A stretch of 64,000 nucleotides of DNA, taken from positions 3,869,041 through 3,933,040 of the forward strand of contig OZ025278.1 in the NCBI GenBank assembly GCA_964019165.1. The letters are read 5' to 3'. Of this stretch, positions 50,901 to 61,509 are shown one piece after another. The notes below the pieces were generated by a model. The model searched no databases. It saw only the letters and a list, made by a program, of their open reading frames with translations, and was not told the origin of the DNA. The position numbers and the translations under genes were made by a program. How positions within the stretch are numbered: position 1 is the first letter of the stretch; the number at the start of each line of letters is the position of its first letter. This DNA comes from Mastigias papua (lineage: Eukaryota > Cnidaria > Scyphozoa > Rhizostomeae > Mastigiidae).

Positions 50901-51268
50901 TTTTTATGCCCCTTGTCGTTTACAGGCTCACTCGTGGCGTCGTTGGACAACCGACTTCGTTCTTTGTGCACACCGCCACTCTAGATTTGCTTTACTTAAA
51001 TTTCAGTATAAGAGGCCCATTGAATGGGAGTGAGGATCCTAGATCACTCAGAGCAGATATATATTGTATCGAGCCTAACCTCCATGGCATTGTATACAGT
51101 GCTTCACATCCTGGCCAGTACCTTGTAGCAATAAAATGGAATGGCAGAGATGTTCATGGATCACCATTCACGGCAAACATCCGAGCACTTGGCAAACAGA
51201 ATTCTTCTGATGAAAAAAGTGACAATGGTACACTAGAGCAGAGTTCGAAGAGGCAGCAAAAGCCATAG
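47975..51268 (+). CDS. Filamin-repeat protein, 3' part (three exons), 5' end not found
   Basis: Plus-strand exons 47975-48048, 48953-49051 and 50926-51268 join in phase (CG|A, then GG|G) and give 171 aa to a TAG stop. The first exon encodes KISRFLEERYHRLYFELV and a basic end. The second has a Ser/Asp linker ending DDFGGCTVSGKG. The third completes a filamin/ABP280 immunoglobulin-like repeat: GLTRGVVGQPTSFFVHT near its start and GQYLVAIKWNGRDVHGSPFT near its end. A polar tail with KRQQKP follows. In filamins such repeats are beta-sandwiches that bind partner tails. One repeat plus a non-filamin N-terminal segment suggests a small filamin-domain adaptor rather than a classical filamin, but upstream exons could add domains. 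Donors are GTAAGA and GTGAGT; the last acceptor has a good pyrimidine tract. The gene is divergent from CHID1. No symbol can be assigned. Confidence 0.75.
50926..51268 (+). CDS. Filamin Ig-like repeat, terminal exon
   Basis: Acceptor TCGTTTACAG; one base plus 114 codons including TAG. It shows the filamin repeat hallmarks in order: GVVGQP, F-V-H-T, I-R-G-P, a Y-S-A-S-H-P-G-Q-Y strand and the closing H-G-S-P-F-T. The spacing between SIRGP and the following strands is longer than usual and includes an NGSEDP loop. The 25-residue Ser/Asp/Lys-rich tail lacks filamin's usual second repeat, so this is the protein's C-terminus. Confidence 0.85.
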
Positions 51269-51269
51269 A

Positions 51270-52220
51270 AAATAACTTCTATGCGAGCATTGACTAGGGA
51301 TCTGTCTGTAAGAGGAAATTCTGCTTGAACATTATATGAACTTCATGTTGTTTGTTTTTATTGCAAAAATGTATCTAGCTATAAAACTACGGGCATGCAT
51401 GAGTGAGTCGTACCTGCCCCTCATAAGTGAGAACTTAAGGCTATACTGGATGTGTACACAACAACAGAGTATTTTTACGTGTTAGTTTATAGTAGTCATG
51501 CACCCCTTGTCTGCGGGAGATAACATATTGCATGTTTTGCATATCTTTACAGTTTCCAGAATCAAAGACACCCTTTTTTTGAATTATTGCCTCTAGTCTA
51601 TCTTTCTTAAATCCAAGGTTTTTGAAATTCTGTTTCAGTGACTTAGGTATTGAGCCTAGTCTTTTCACTATGACTACGACAAGGGGGAATTTCTACTTTT
51701 GTATCGCTGTGAGATTGCAGATATTAACTTCGCACATTTTCTCTTTGATCTCTGCCTGTTGCTTGGAGCTTGGTGTCTAAAGCTTGATTTCTACTAAACA
51801 TTACCTTGGTGTAAATTTGAGATACTTCGGAAATTACGTTATTGGTTGAATTGAAGTAACTCTGAGATAACATTGAGATAACGTGGAATAATATAACAAT
51901 TAACTCATGCGCTCATCAAGTCTTTATATGAGATAGCTAACTTGAACATTTCCTTGTTGTCAAATTGGCTGACGCTCTGGAGAAAAAATTCTCTATTCCC
52001 GTCTCTCTTGAGAAGAAGGCGTAGAATAGCCATGATGCTACAATGTGCTTTCTGTTTAAAATCGAATTATAAATTAATTTTGAATTGTCTCCATATACAA
52101 TTTTTGTGTCCGAGTTATCTGTTACATCTTTCGTCTCACTTCTTTCAATCAATGTCTTTGATTTTTTGCACTATACTAAAGCGATGAAATTTCTTTTCTT
52201 GAAAAGTTTGTTGGTACTAC
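51270..52220. other. Filamin-like gene 3' flank
   Basis: Holds the presumed 3'UTR. No canonical AATAAA was seen close to the stop. No other gene was recognised. Confidence 0.4.
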
Positions 52221-52225
52221 AGAAC

Positions 52226-52624
52226 TTTACTATAGCACAAAAAAGCGGGAACATTCTTTTAGTATACTGAAAGCTTTTTTAATCCGACACTCGTCAGAGT
52301 ATGAAGCGTCGGGTAACGACTGAAAGTTGAACCGAATTATATAGCCAGATGCGGGTACACATGATATGATTAATAATGCCTCTATTTGGCCCTTTGATTG
52401 GCCAATTAGCACCTATTCACCATGGTTTACTAATTGGGTGTTAATTGGCCAATCATAAGGCCAAATAGACGCATTATTCATCGCATCACGTGTACCAGCA
52501 TCTGGCTATATATTTCGGTTCAACTTTCAATCGTTATCCGACGTTTCATACTCTGACGAGTGTCGGACGAAAAAGGCTTTCAGTATGCTAAGAGAATGTT
52601 CCCGCTTTTTTGTGCTATAGTAAA
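52226..52624. mobile_element. 399-bp foldback (palindromic) element
   Basis: The whole element is one imperfect palindrome. The left end TTTACTATAGCACAAAAAAG and CGGGAACATTCTTTTAGTAT pair with the right end, which ends CTTTTTTGTGCTATAGTAAA. The centre has paired TTGGCCAATTAGCACC / GGGTGTTAATTGGCCAAT around TATTCACCATGG. No coding capacity. It is a foldback-type MITE of unknown superfamily. Confidence 0.9.
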
Positions 52625-52629
52625 ATTTC

Positions 52630-53515
52630 TTTCTACAATACAGATTCCATATTGCAATAACTACAGTTACCTTATAATACTACTGAGAGGATACCATGGC
52701 AACAAAAGATTGTGTTCCTACCCCATGGCCTTAAATAAAACAACAACACTTTTATTACTTACAAGTAACATTAATGCTACATTTAACTATAAAAATAGAT
52801 TACAAGTATTTAACAGGAATCCGTCAAGCATTAGATGTCAAGTTATGGCTGTTATTTAAACTTCCGAAACGGAAGAAAGGTATGTGCTTACCTTTGGTTA
52901 GTTGAATAGCATACCGGACATCTAATGTGAGGCAGAATTGGCAATTGAAAATACGGTGATTGCAAGGAATGTGACTAGGGTGCAAGATGACCTTTTAAAG
53001 TCGACCTGTTTCGTGGATGAATCGTATAGTCATTGCAATAACATTCATGCTCAGGTCATTTGGAAGGCATTGGTCACCATATAATAAAAGGTGATCAATA
53101 GATCGCTTGAAATATTGGTGTAATGAAATCCTCTGGAAACGTATACGAAATATTACCTACGCCCCTAGGTTGCTACTCCCACGTGTGCCGACTTCCTCCC
53201 AACAATTATATTTCCTTAGAAGATCCTTTGAGCTATGCCAAGCTTCTAGGTGAGAAACATCTTTTCACGCACGATAAAATTTTTCCCGAGCATTGTAAAC
53301 CACATGTTTTCATGTTTATCCTGCCCTTCTGCAATTTTTTATGAAACATATGGAAAAAATCGTGCTTCTTCCGCTAATAGGTGTTCATGTTGCAAATAAG
53401 CCAAGGATGTAAAGGATAGCACCAAAGGATAGCACCAAAGGACAGCACCAAAGATATCTTAAATCAAACCTCCTGGCAACAGTTTAATAATCATATCATT
53501 AGTACTACTAAGCAT
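52630..53515. other. Intergenic with a short AAAGGATAGCACC tandem repeat
   Basis: At 53410-53455 a 13-14 bp unit (AAAGGATAGCACC) occurs about three times. Nothing else was recognised. Confidence 0.55.
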
Positions 53516-53516
53516 G

Positions 53517-54060
<544 letters not shown>

Positions 54061-54789
54061 TTACACACTAATAGTAATAATAAACCACATGATGAAATAG
54101 TGTAGCTGGAAAAGATGTTAACTCCTGAATCGCAAATCACTTTGAATGAAAGGAGTTTATCTTTTTGTTAAAAAAGATTAAAACCATTTTGAATTCATTA
54201 ATTTCTTTTTTCAATTTGTATCGTCGAGGTTACATTTCTACACCAAAACAGATTACTTCAAAAATAATTGATAAGATAAGATGAAGCACATCTGTTTCTT
54301 TTCGAAAAAAAATCAAACACTTCTTACAATAAGTTTGATTGAGGAAGGAATCAGTTTTCAAAAGTAGTTGAATAGTTTGAACGAAACACTGATTTTGACG
54401 ATAGCTTGCCTAGGATGCAGCTAAATATGCGCTTGAGTAGTGGATCGACTGTCAAAAGAATTCGTACTATTGATAAGGTAAATGTCGTGCTATATCACTG
54501 ACTTCGGAGTCATTATCGTTGTTATTTGTTGCTTGGGATTAAAATGAATTTAGTGACCTACTTACGTTTGCAGAAGTCGAGGATTCCAATTCGGACTATA
54601 TAGTATATTCTTAAAGTTTGGGAGTGGAATCAAGTTAAAAGTTTACCAAACTGCTTTTAATTTGTATAGCCTATAATTTAACCTACAAATAGTTTACATA
54701 TGTGTGGCCTAAATTTATGAAGTTAGATGCAAAATTTGACATTTCCTTGCATCTTCGGCTGTGTCACGCTAGACAGGCATATATCTAGA

Positions 54790-55510
54790 TAGGACCAAGC
54801 TATAACAAGGCATTATTGCAAAGAGAAAGGCTTTCTTTGTTGTCGGCGACTCCATGCTAAATAATATACAGGGACTTGGCCTTGTAAAGAAGCACAGTGT
54901 GACAGTCCGACCTTATCCTGGAACAACGATGCGGGACACTCTAGAGCCTGAGCTACACGGTACCGGATCGCAAGGACATATCCGCTACAAATTTTGCTCC
55001 GATATTGTGGTGGTATCAAAAACCGAAACAGAAACAGTGAATGACCTTATAGAAACAGAAACACTTAAAATGATCTACAAATCAAAAAATCGACTAGCTC
55101 CCGAACATCTGAATAGCATGTTTATAAAATTTTCCGAATTTAGAAACAGACAGCTTCGCGATAGTGATACCGATCTTTATGTCCCTTTACTAAAATCGGC
55201 ATGTGGCCAAAAAAGTTTCTCCTATAGAGGAGCAAAGGTCTGGAATAGCCAACAAACTGAAATGAAGAAAGCCAAATCTCTTACCCAATTCGTGAAATCA
55301 TTGAAAAATCATCGACCTTAATTATCTCCGAACTCATATTTTTTACTCGTTACTTATATTTATATTATAGTAGATTCTTTTTGAAATATTGTAAACAAGC
55401 ACTTATTTATATATTTTTTTAAACAGGGCAGTTTGAAAATCAAATATATTAAAATTTGAAACTTACCCTGTATAAAGAAATTGTAAAATGAAAATCAAAA
55501 AAATGAAAGG
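54790..55510 (+). mobile_element. LINE copy with internal deletion: GDS-like start fused to RT C-terminus, plus 3'UTR
   Basis: The frame begins with FVVGDSMLNNIQGLGLVKKH, which resembles the SGNH/GDSL-type block found upstream of the endonuclease in some invertebrate LINEs. It jumps near residue 50 to reverse-transcriptase C-terminal sequence (ETLKMIYKSKNRLAPEHLN, then GQKSFSYRGAKVWNSQ). The stop at 55321 is followed by a 3'UTR with TTACCCTGTATAAAGAAATT and an AAAATGAAAA tail. The 3'UTR defines the family of the truncated tails at 5.7, 8.2 and 28.3 kb. The frame is open for 155 codons, so the deletion kept phase. Confidence 0.78.
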
Positions 55511-55679
55511 AGTGGTTACATGGTAAAAGATAGCTTTTGCGCCTGCTACGTTCCGGTTATACGGTAAAAGAACTATGTAAACGAACAAATTCCTTCAAGG
55601 AAACGTAAAAAGATAAAAGTGCCAATGGGATTACAGGCGACCCCTATTGGACTCAATTTGAGGAAGTGCAAATGGCTGT

Positions 55680-56165
55680 TACTCCCAATATACTGACCAC
55701 CGCTACAGAATGAGAATCAGCTCTCATGTCAAATTCTCATGCTAAATTACCGCCGCAAAGGATCGAATACAGAGATTATGGAATCTTCAGTGAAGAAAGT
55801 TTCCGATCGTGGTTAGAACAGAAACTGAGCACAAACCAACCATATGTATGATCTGGAACAATTTGAGGAGACCTTTGAGGACATCTTATCTAAACACGCC
55901 TCTATTGTTGTTATGGGAACAATAAGCCACATACAACGAAACCACTACAAAAAGAAACTATGAAACGCAATCGACTTAAGAATACAGCAAAATAGAACCG
56001 AAACTGAAGAAGGTTTCCCAAAGTGTCGAAAGCAAAGAGGTCTGGTTGTCAAGCTACATAAAAAGGCAAAAATGTCTATTACAATAACTTGCACCCGCTA
56101 AGAATTGGAAAGGGCGATAGGTTCTGGAAGTCATTTAAGATATTAGAAATAGACGTTAGAAAAAC
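55680..56165 (+). pseudogene. LINE fragment, endonuclease-RT linker, decayed
   Basis: Pieces in shifting frames read FEDILSKHASI, NAIDLRIQQNRTE and VYYNNLHPLRIGKGDRFWKS, the linker between endonuclease and reverse transcriptase in CR1/L2-type elements (compare the K-x-Y-Y-N-N-L and K-F-W-K motifs). Many stops. It follows the 3' tail of the previous LINE, so a second insertion is involved. Confidence 0.65.
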
Positions 56166-56184
56166 GACAATTGATTTCAATTTG

Positions 56185-56250
56185 TAGAACATGTTTCGAT
56201 TGCTTCGAAAACTATCTTCAGTTACAGAGTAAGCATATTACATAGTGCAA
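56185..56250 (-). repeat. TGAAGATGA-type hairpin motif, copy 2
   Basis: The minus strand reads TAACTGAAGATAGTTTTCGA then AGCAATCGAAACATG, matching 38470-38545 and flanked by the same ATGTAATATG sequence. Confidence 0.5.
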
Positions 56251-56259
56251 ACGATGTAA

Positions 56260-57045
56260 AGACAAGTGATTACTCCCTAGGGGTCTTATAGCAAAAACTA
56301 TTCCATTGAGATAGAATGTCAGGTGCTTAAAATGAGGGTTATAATATATTCTGTGATAATACCAATGGGTGCCAAGTGCTTAGAATGCGGGCTGTAACAT
56401 GATAACAAAGGAAAATACCTGGGGATATGGGACAATTAGAATGGAGCAAATGAATAGGCAGCAAATCTGTCAGTTAACTGTCTTGACATCTTTGGTCGTT
56501 CTGCAGATTCTTTCATTGATATGTGTAAAGGTTTAGATATAAATAAAGACCAGCTTTGCTTCATCGTCAGAAAAACCTCCAACATAATCATCTGATAAGC
56601 ATAATTCATTTTCTGCCGTAGAAACAAACCTGGGACTTGCTGTTTGTTTCTGTTTGTTTTTTCCTGTTTGTTTATTCTTCACTCGCAAATAGACTAGACA
56701 ATCCAAACTACAAGTAATAGTGAGGTTTTGATATTGTAATATAATGTATGAAAGATATGAATTAGGTTTTAAAACAATTGCTTCCTCACTAAGCAAATAA
56801 TAAATACCAGTAAAAGATCATAGTACTTTATATTTTTTCGAAGAAATGAAGAGTGAACATCTCCTGAACTTTTAAGCTTGTAATAGGCAGTGTTTAGGGT
56901 ATTAAAGAACTTACTTATTCAACTGTATGAGTATGCAACTAATGCGCAATTTTGGAGAGTTGGCTGGATAGGTTAAGTTTTGACATTTTTATTATACTTT
57001 TAGATTTACGCACATGAAAGTTTCCATTATAACTCAATACGGCTA
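56260..57045. other. Intergenic, nothing recognised
   Basis: A GTTTGTTTNTGTTTG simple stretch at 56640-56675; otherwise no feature. Confidence 0.4.
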
Positions 57046-57049
57046 TAAA

Positions 57050-57130
57050 ACAACTCATTCGGGCAACAGATCAGTGATTCGGGGAGGCAGTTTGCAGCCT
57101 CCAAAACCTAAAGCTCACCTACGCCTATGT
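57050..57130 (+). repeat. Dispersed repeat family, copy C (partial)
   Basis: Matches the end of copy A (27345-27560) in inverse orientation: CAGTGATTCGGGGAGGCAGT, TTGCAGCCTCC and ATGTCCGTGAATG. Confidence 0.6.
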
Positions 57131-57984
57131 CCGTGAATGTTGATCCTATTCTTTGGAAAAGACTTACCATTTTGGCTAGAGCTTGTGACACTTTAGAAGC
57201 GTTTAAAACTAATTCAAAGACCAATTTAAACAGCATTTCTAAGCAGTACCATTTATGTTGAATCATCAATAAACTTCAGAACCAAGATCGCAACTAGGAC
57301 CAGAAACATTTCTTCGTCCTGATCAGGAACGGCGGTTGCATGTTTTTGAGCTGGGGCAAGGGGATGAGTTGCAAATCCATATAGAAGTATGTAACAATGG
57401 CGGTAGTAGGGAGGTAGTAGGGGGTCAGGGGCGGACCCCTGAAAAATTTTGCAATACATGCCCTATAATTCAGTGGGAAACTCTTCCTAATTGTGGCCCT
57501 CTGGCTTCCTCTCACCAGGGACTTTGGCTGGGATCATTTGCGTACCGAAATCCTTCTCTCTATTGATAAAGCTACGATCTATTGGAATTGAATTGGATTA
57601 CTATTGGATTTGAAATCATATAAACTTCAACGCAGATAGGAAGCACGATAAATACCTACAGTTCGCTTCTGACCTCTCAGATTTTCAATACCACATTTAC
57701 TGGATTTACTTTTCGTAACCTAATTGCGTGAAAATAAGAATATTATTTCTTTAGCATCAACAGTTCTCTCCCTCCTCCCGTCCAAGCTTTTCTTGGAGAG
57801 ATTTCCGAGACATTCCTTTTGAGCTGCTCCATAGACATTTTTGCGATACCTTGCAAATCTCTCATTGAAATGTGTAATGATCTTCATATCGGAAAACAGC
57901 ACTTATATTATATATTTAAGAAAAATTACAGCCATAATCATTCGATCAATCTGCTATATTTTCTGTATAAGAGATATAGATACA

Positions 57985-59870
57985 TGGAGCCTCTTTTTTT
58001 TAGTATGCAAATGTCAGGGAAAGGCCAATAGAGCCTATAACAAAGCCGTGACAAAGGAAGAAGGAGAAAGGAAAGTTAATTAGATAGGGAGATGAGATCC
58101 AGTTTGTTGATGTTAGATTTGAAGGAAGATAAGTTGTAGGATTCAGGAAAGGAAGTGGAAGGTAAGGTGGTCCAAAGTTGACAGGTTCTTAGAATGAAAG
58201 AAGATGTGTGGGAAAGAGGTCATGGATTGGATAGTATGACTTGGAAAGGGTGTGACTGAGTAAAGCTTCTAGTAGGTCGAACATGCTTCAAGGGATCAGG
58301 AATAATACTCTTGATTTTCAGTGAGCAATGTCCATGAAAATATCGATAGAAAATGGACAGATCTGCAACCAGACGACGATGAGAGAGAGATTGGAGAGAT
58401 TTGGTGAGGCTTTGATTATTTATGAGACGAATGGCTTTGGATTGGACTTTGTCAAGAAGATGTAGAGAAGATCTGGGAGCACCATCCCAAACATGGGAGC
58501 AGTACTCCAGAGAAGGACGAATCTGAGATTTGTATATAGTCAGTAGCTGAGAAGGAGAGAAAAAGCCACGGGCTCTAGAAAGGAAGCCAAGTTTCTGAGA
58601 TGCATGTTTTGCAGTGGAGTGGTTGTTGGTTTTCCAAGAAAGGTTAGATGACACTGAAAGACCAAGCTGAGTGAAAGAAGACGAAATATCCAGTTCATGG
58701 CCACTCATGAATACAGGGGGGAAAACTCGGTGATGTTTACGTGAAATAACAACCTGTGTCGTCTTTCCATGATTAAACTTAACACGGTTGTCATTACCCC
58801 ACATCTCTATGGTTGACAGGTCATTTGTGAGAAGTGAAGCTGAGGTGTTAAAATAGGATGAAACATTAGATTGGGAAAGATTTGGTGGATTAGATGAAAA
58901 TGATGAACTTAGATAAGTATCATCGGTAAAAGAGTAAACACTGGAAGATGTACAGGAAAGTAGGTCATTTATGAAGAGGATGGATAAAACAGGCGAGATA
59001 ACAGAGCCCTGAGGTGCACCAGGGTTGATAGAATGAGGTTCGGAAAGGAAACCATCGACCCTAATGGCAAGTGATCTGTTAGAAAGAAAGCTAGCAATCC
59101 ATTTAATGAGGTTATTGTGCAGACCAAACATTGGTAGTTTTGCAAGGAGACCTTTGTGCCAGTCACGATCAAAGGCTTTGGAGATATCAAGAGAAATCAC
59201 TCTGCTCTCGCCATAGGATTCTAGAGCAGAGGACCAAATATGAACAGCGTAAGCTAGAAGGTCACCAGTAGATCTGGCTTGTCGAAAGCCATACTGGTGA
59301 TCAGAAAGAAGGTTGTTTGTTTCAAAGAGGCAAGCAGTTGTTTGGCGATGATAGACTCCATAGTCTTAGAGATGAGTGAAATGATTGCAATTGGGCGATA
59401 GTTCGAAGGGTCAGACTTGTCCCCTTTTTTGGGGATAGTGAATACGAGGGCAAGTTTCCAAGAAGAAGGAAATATACCAACAGAATAGGAAAGCTGAAAG
59501 AGTTTGTTGAGAGCAGGTGCGAGTTCGGGGGCACAGGTTTAAAGTACTATAGCTGGGATATCATCAGGGCCTTTGGATTTACAGGTGTTGAGCTGGAGAA
59601 GGGTTTTTCGAAGCTTGCGTGTGGAGAACTTATCAGGTGGCATTGTGAAGGTGGATGTAGGGTAGAGAGGAGGTTGGGATTCTTCATCATCCAGATTGGA
59701 ATTGGAAGCAAAATAGATGCAAAAAGGTTAGCCTTAGATGAAGGAGTGCATGAAGAAGAGCCAGAGTTGTTTAGTTGTTTTTGAGAGGCGGGAAAGAAGA
59801 GTGACAAAAGTTTTGTGAGACAACTTTGGCTAAGGACCAAAAGGAGCGAGATCCAGTCTGGCAAGAAGCA
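57985..59870 (-). pseudogene. Non-LTR retrotransposon reverse transcriptase, 5'-truncated and frameshifted
   Basis: The longest intact frame, 59200-58220 (326 codons), carries ISLDISKAFDRDWHKGLLAK, PGAPQGSVISPVLSILFIND and the catalytic box as SFTDDTYL, then the thumb LGLSVSSNLSWKTNN, IRPSLEYCSHVWDGA and HRRLVADLSIFYRYFHGHCS. Upstream, in two other frames, are FPSSWKLALVFTIPKKGDKS, NYRPIAIISLISKTMES and SNPFSST-like palm residues, so at least two frameshifts broke it. F/Y-A-D-D has become FTDD. The minus-strand 3' end passes a CT-rich 3'UTR and stops at an A8 run near 57985. The 5' end is lost near 59870, before the endonuclease. It belongs to a LINE clade different from the 20.7-kb copy. Confidence 0.9.
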
Positions 59871-59879
59871 ATTTCATGG

Positions 59880-60425
59880 TCGATGTATATATGTATATTT
59901 AATTGAAATATACACATGAGAAGTTTAAAAAAATCATTAGCTAATCTCTCATGTGTATCCTTACTCCTAATAGAAAATAAGCGTTCTGCTGGGTATCAAG
60001 GTCTGAATTGTTGCATTTTAAACTTGGTTTGTTTCCTCCATATACTAACTTCTAGATCGCGTTGGGGCCAAGTTCCTCTAGTACTAAAGCCTCACACAAT
60101 GAGTTTCAGATGATTAAGGGCCACATGGGACTAATAAAGTTGACCTACAGGCATTTATCATTTTGAATTTATGCTAAAGCAAGAATAGATATGCAAATTG
60201 TAATTTCACTGCAATCTCATCTTTTAAGAAAAATTATTCTTACCTATCCGTTAACATCAAATTGTAGCTTCTTCGAGCTCTGGTTACCTGTAAAAGACCC
60301 GTATTTGTTGCTCGCGAGATGCTGTTTGGTTAGAACGCTTCTATACGGTTAAGGTCCTTCAACCTCATATGAAAATGTTGACATATATCTTTTAAACTTA
60401 ACAGGTATTTCTATTGCTCCATAAC
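59880..60425. other. Intergenic, nothing recognised
   Basis: AT-rich; small ATATACACAT inverted motif near 59885-59915. No gene. Confidence 0.4.
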
Positions 60426-60429
60426 ACAT

Positions 60430-60660
60430 ATTTTGAAGGCTCTAGGTGTAGGAGGCGGGGGTTGGAAGGGCTGCAGTCCCCCAAAATTTGGCAGAAATCT
60501 ATTTCACTCGGGTAGTTTCTTCAGGAAATAAATAGTTTCTCCCAATAATAGCTGCAGCTTAACAGGGCAGGACCATAGAGGTAATAATGAATTATTATCA
60601 TTTCTATGGGGAAGCGAGCAACTCATTCGAACAAAATATCAGGGATTCAGCTAAAAACAG
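60430..60660 (+). repeat. Dispersed repeat family, copy B
   Basis: Inverse-orientation relative of copy A at 27345-27560: GTAGGAGGCGGGGGTTGGAA, GGGCTGCAGTCCC, GGCAGAAATCTATTTCACTC and TTTCTTCAGG. It carries a small internal CATAGAGGTAATAATGAATT / AATTATTATCATTTCTATGG hairpin not present in copy A, possibly a nested insertion. Confidence 0.7.
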
Positions 60661-60714
60661 TTCTATTAAGAGAATTACAGATTTAAAAGGCAATGATTAA
60701 TAGAGCTTAGAAAT

Positions 60715-61050
60715 ATTTACACTAATGTTTTTTCAAAAGGAACCAAGGCCTTGTTCCTTCCTTTTGGACCTCAATTGACTGCATTTTTGCCCTAAAAGCT
60801 CCTGAACGGTTCCGTACGTTTAACTCCATATTTAGTGCTATAGACATTTCATATGTTCAGTGTTAAGGCAACGCACTATAGATACTGCATGTTTCCTTGG
60901 AAACTTGACAATGAAGTACTTTCTACAAGGATTTCACGCAATTTGTGTGTATGTATATTGTAAACTCAAAGGAGCGCTGCTTGTGTATTTCCAAGGTTTC
61001 TTGATTCTCGATTGTTTGCAGTGATAATATACGATTTCTCTTCTCAATCA
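60715..61050 (+). repeat. Relative of the 15.5-kb inverted-end element
   Basis: Shares CTTTTGGACCTCAATT, TTTTTGCCCTAAAAGCTCCT, TTCAGTGTTAAGGCA.CGCACTAT and TTGTTTGCAGTGATAA with 15480-15725. Only one arm was recognised. Confidence 0.65.
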
Positions 61051-61326
61051 ATAACTGCACGCTATATACATATACTCTAGGAGATATACTAATTAGCCAT
61101 GTCATAATCATGTGATAAATCACGTGTTCATATTATAGAACTTCAACCCTAATTACAATATACGCCACCTGAGATTACTGTTTGAATTGAGCTGTAAGAA
61201 ACCTCACGTGCACGCTGTCATACGCTGCCAACTTCTATTAACGCACTTAAGTTTGCCACTATCTTCCCGAAAGGCATGAAAGAAATAAGTAGCTAAATAA
61301 ATCTGCTAATTAGTTAGTAATTAATA

Positions 61327-61498
61327 ATGAGATACAATACTAATTTTAAGGCAGCGGTTACTGTAATACTCTTATGTCTTACTTTATTTGTAGTAAAGGA
61401 CTTAACACATTTGATAAAACTTGATGACTATAGAGAGAATCTTACGCAAAGAGGGATCAAGAACTTACCTTGCTGCAAATGGGATGAGGATCTCTTGG
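61327..61498 (+). CDS. Likely first exon of a type II membrane protein
   Basis: An ATG opens a 57-codon exon ending in phase 1 at a consensus donor, GTAAGT. The peptide has a short basic N-terminus (MRYNTNFK), a hydrophobic signal-anchor of about 16 residues (AAVTVILLCLTLFVVK), a charged stem, one NLT glycosylation sequon at residue 38 and a CCKWDED end. This layout is typical of Golgi glycosyl- or sulfotransferases and other type II proteins, but the exon has no catalytic motif and no family can be named. No matching downstream exon was recognised up to 64000. Confidence 0.45.
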
Positions 61499-61509
61499 GT
61501 AAGTCATCA

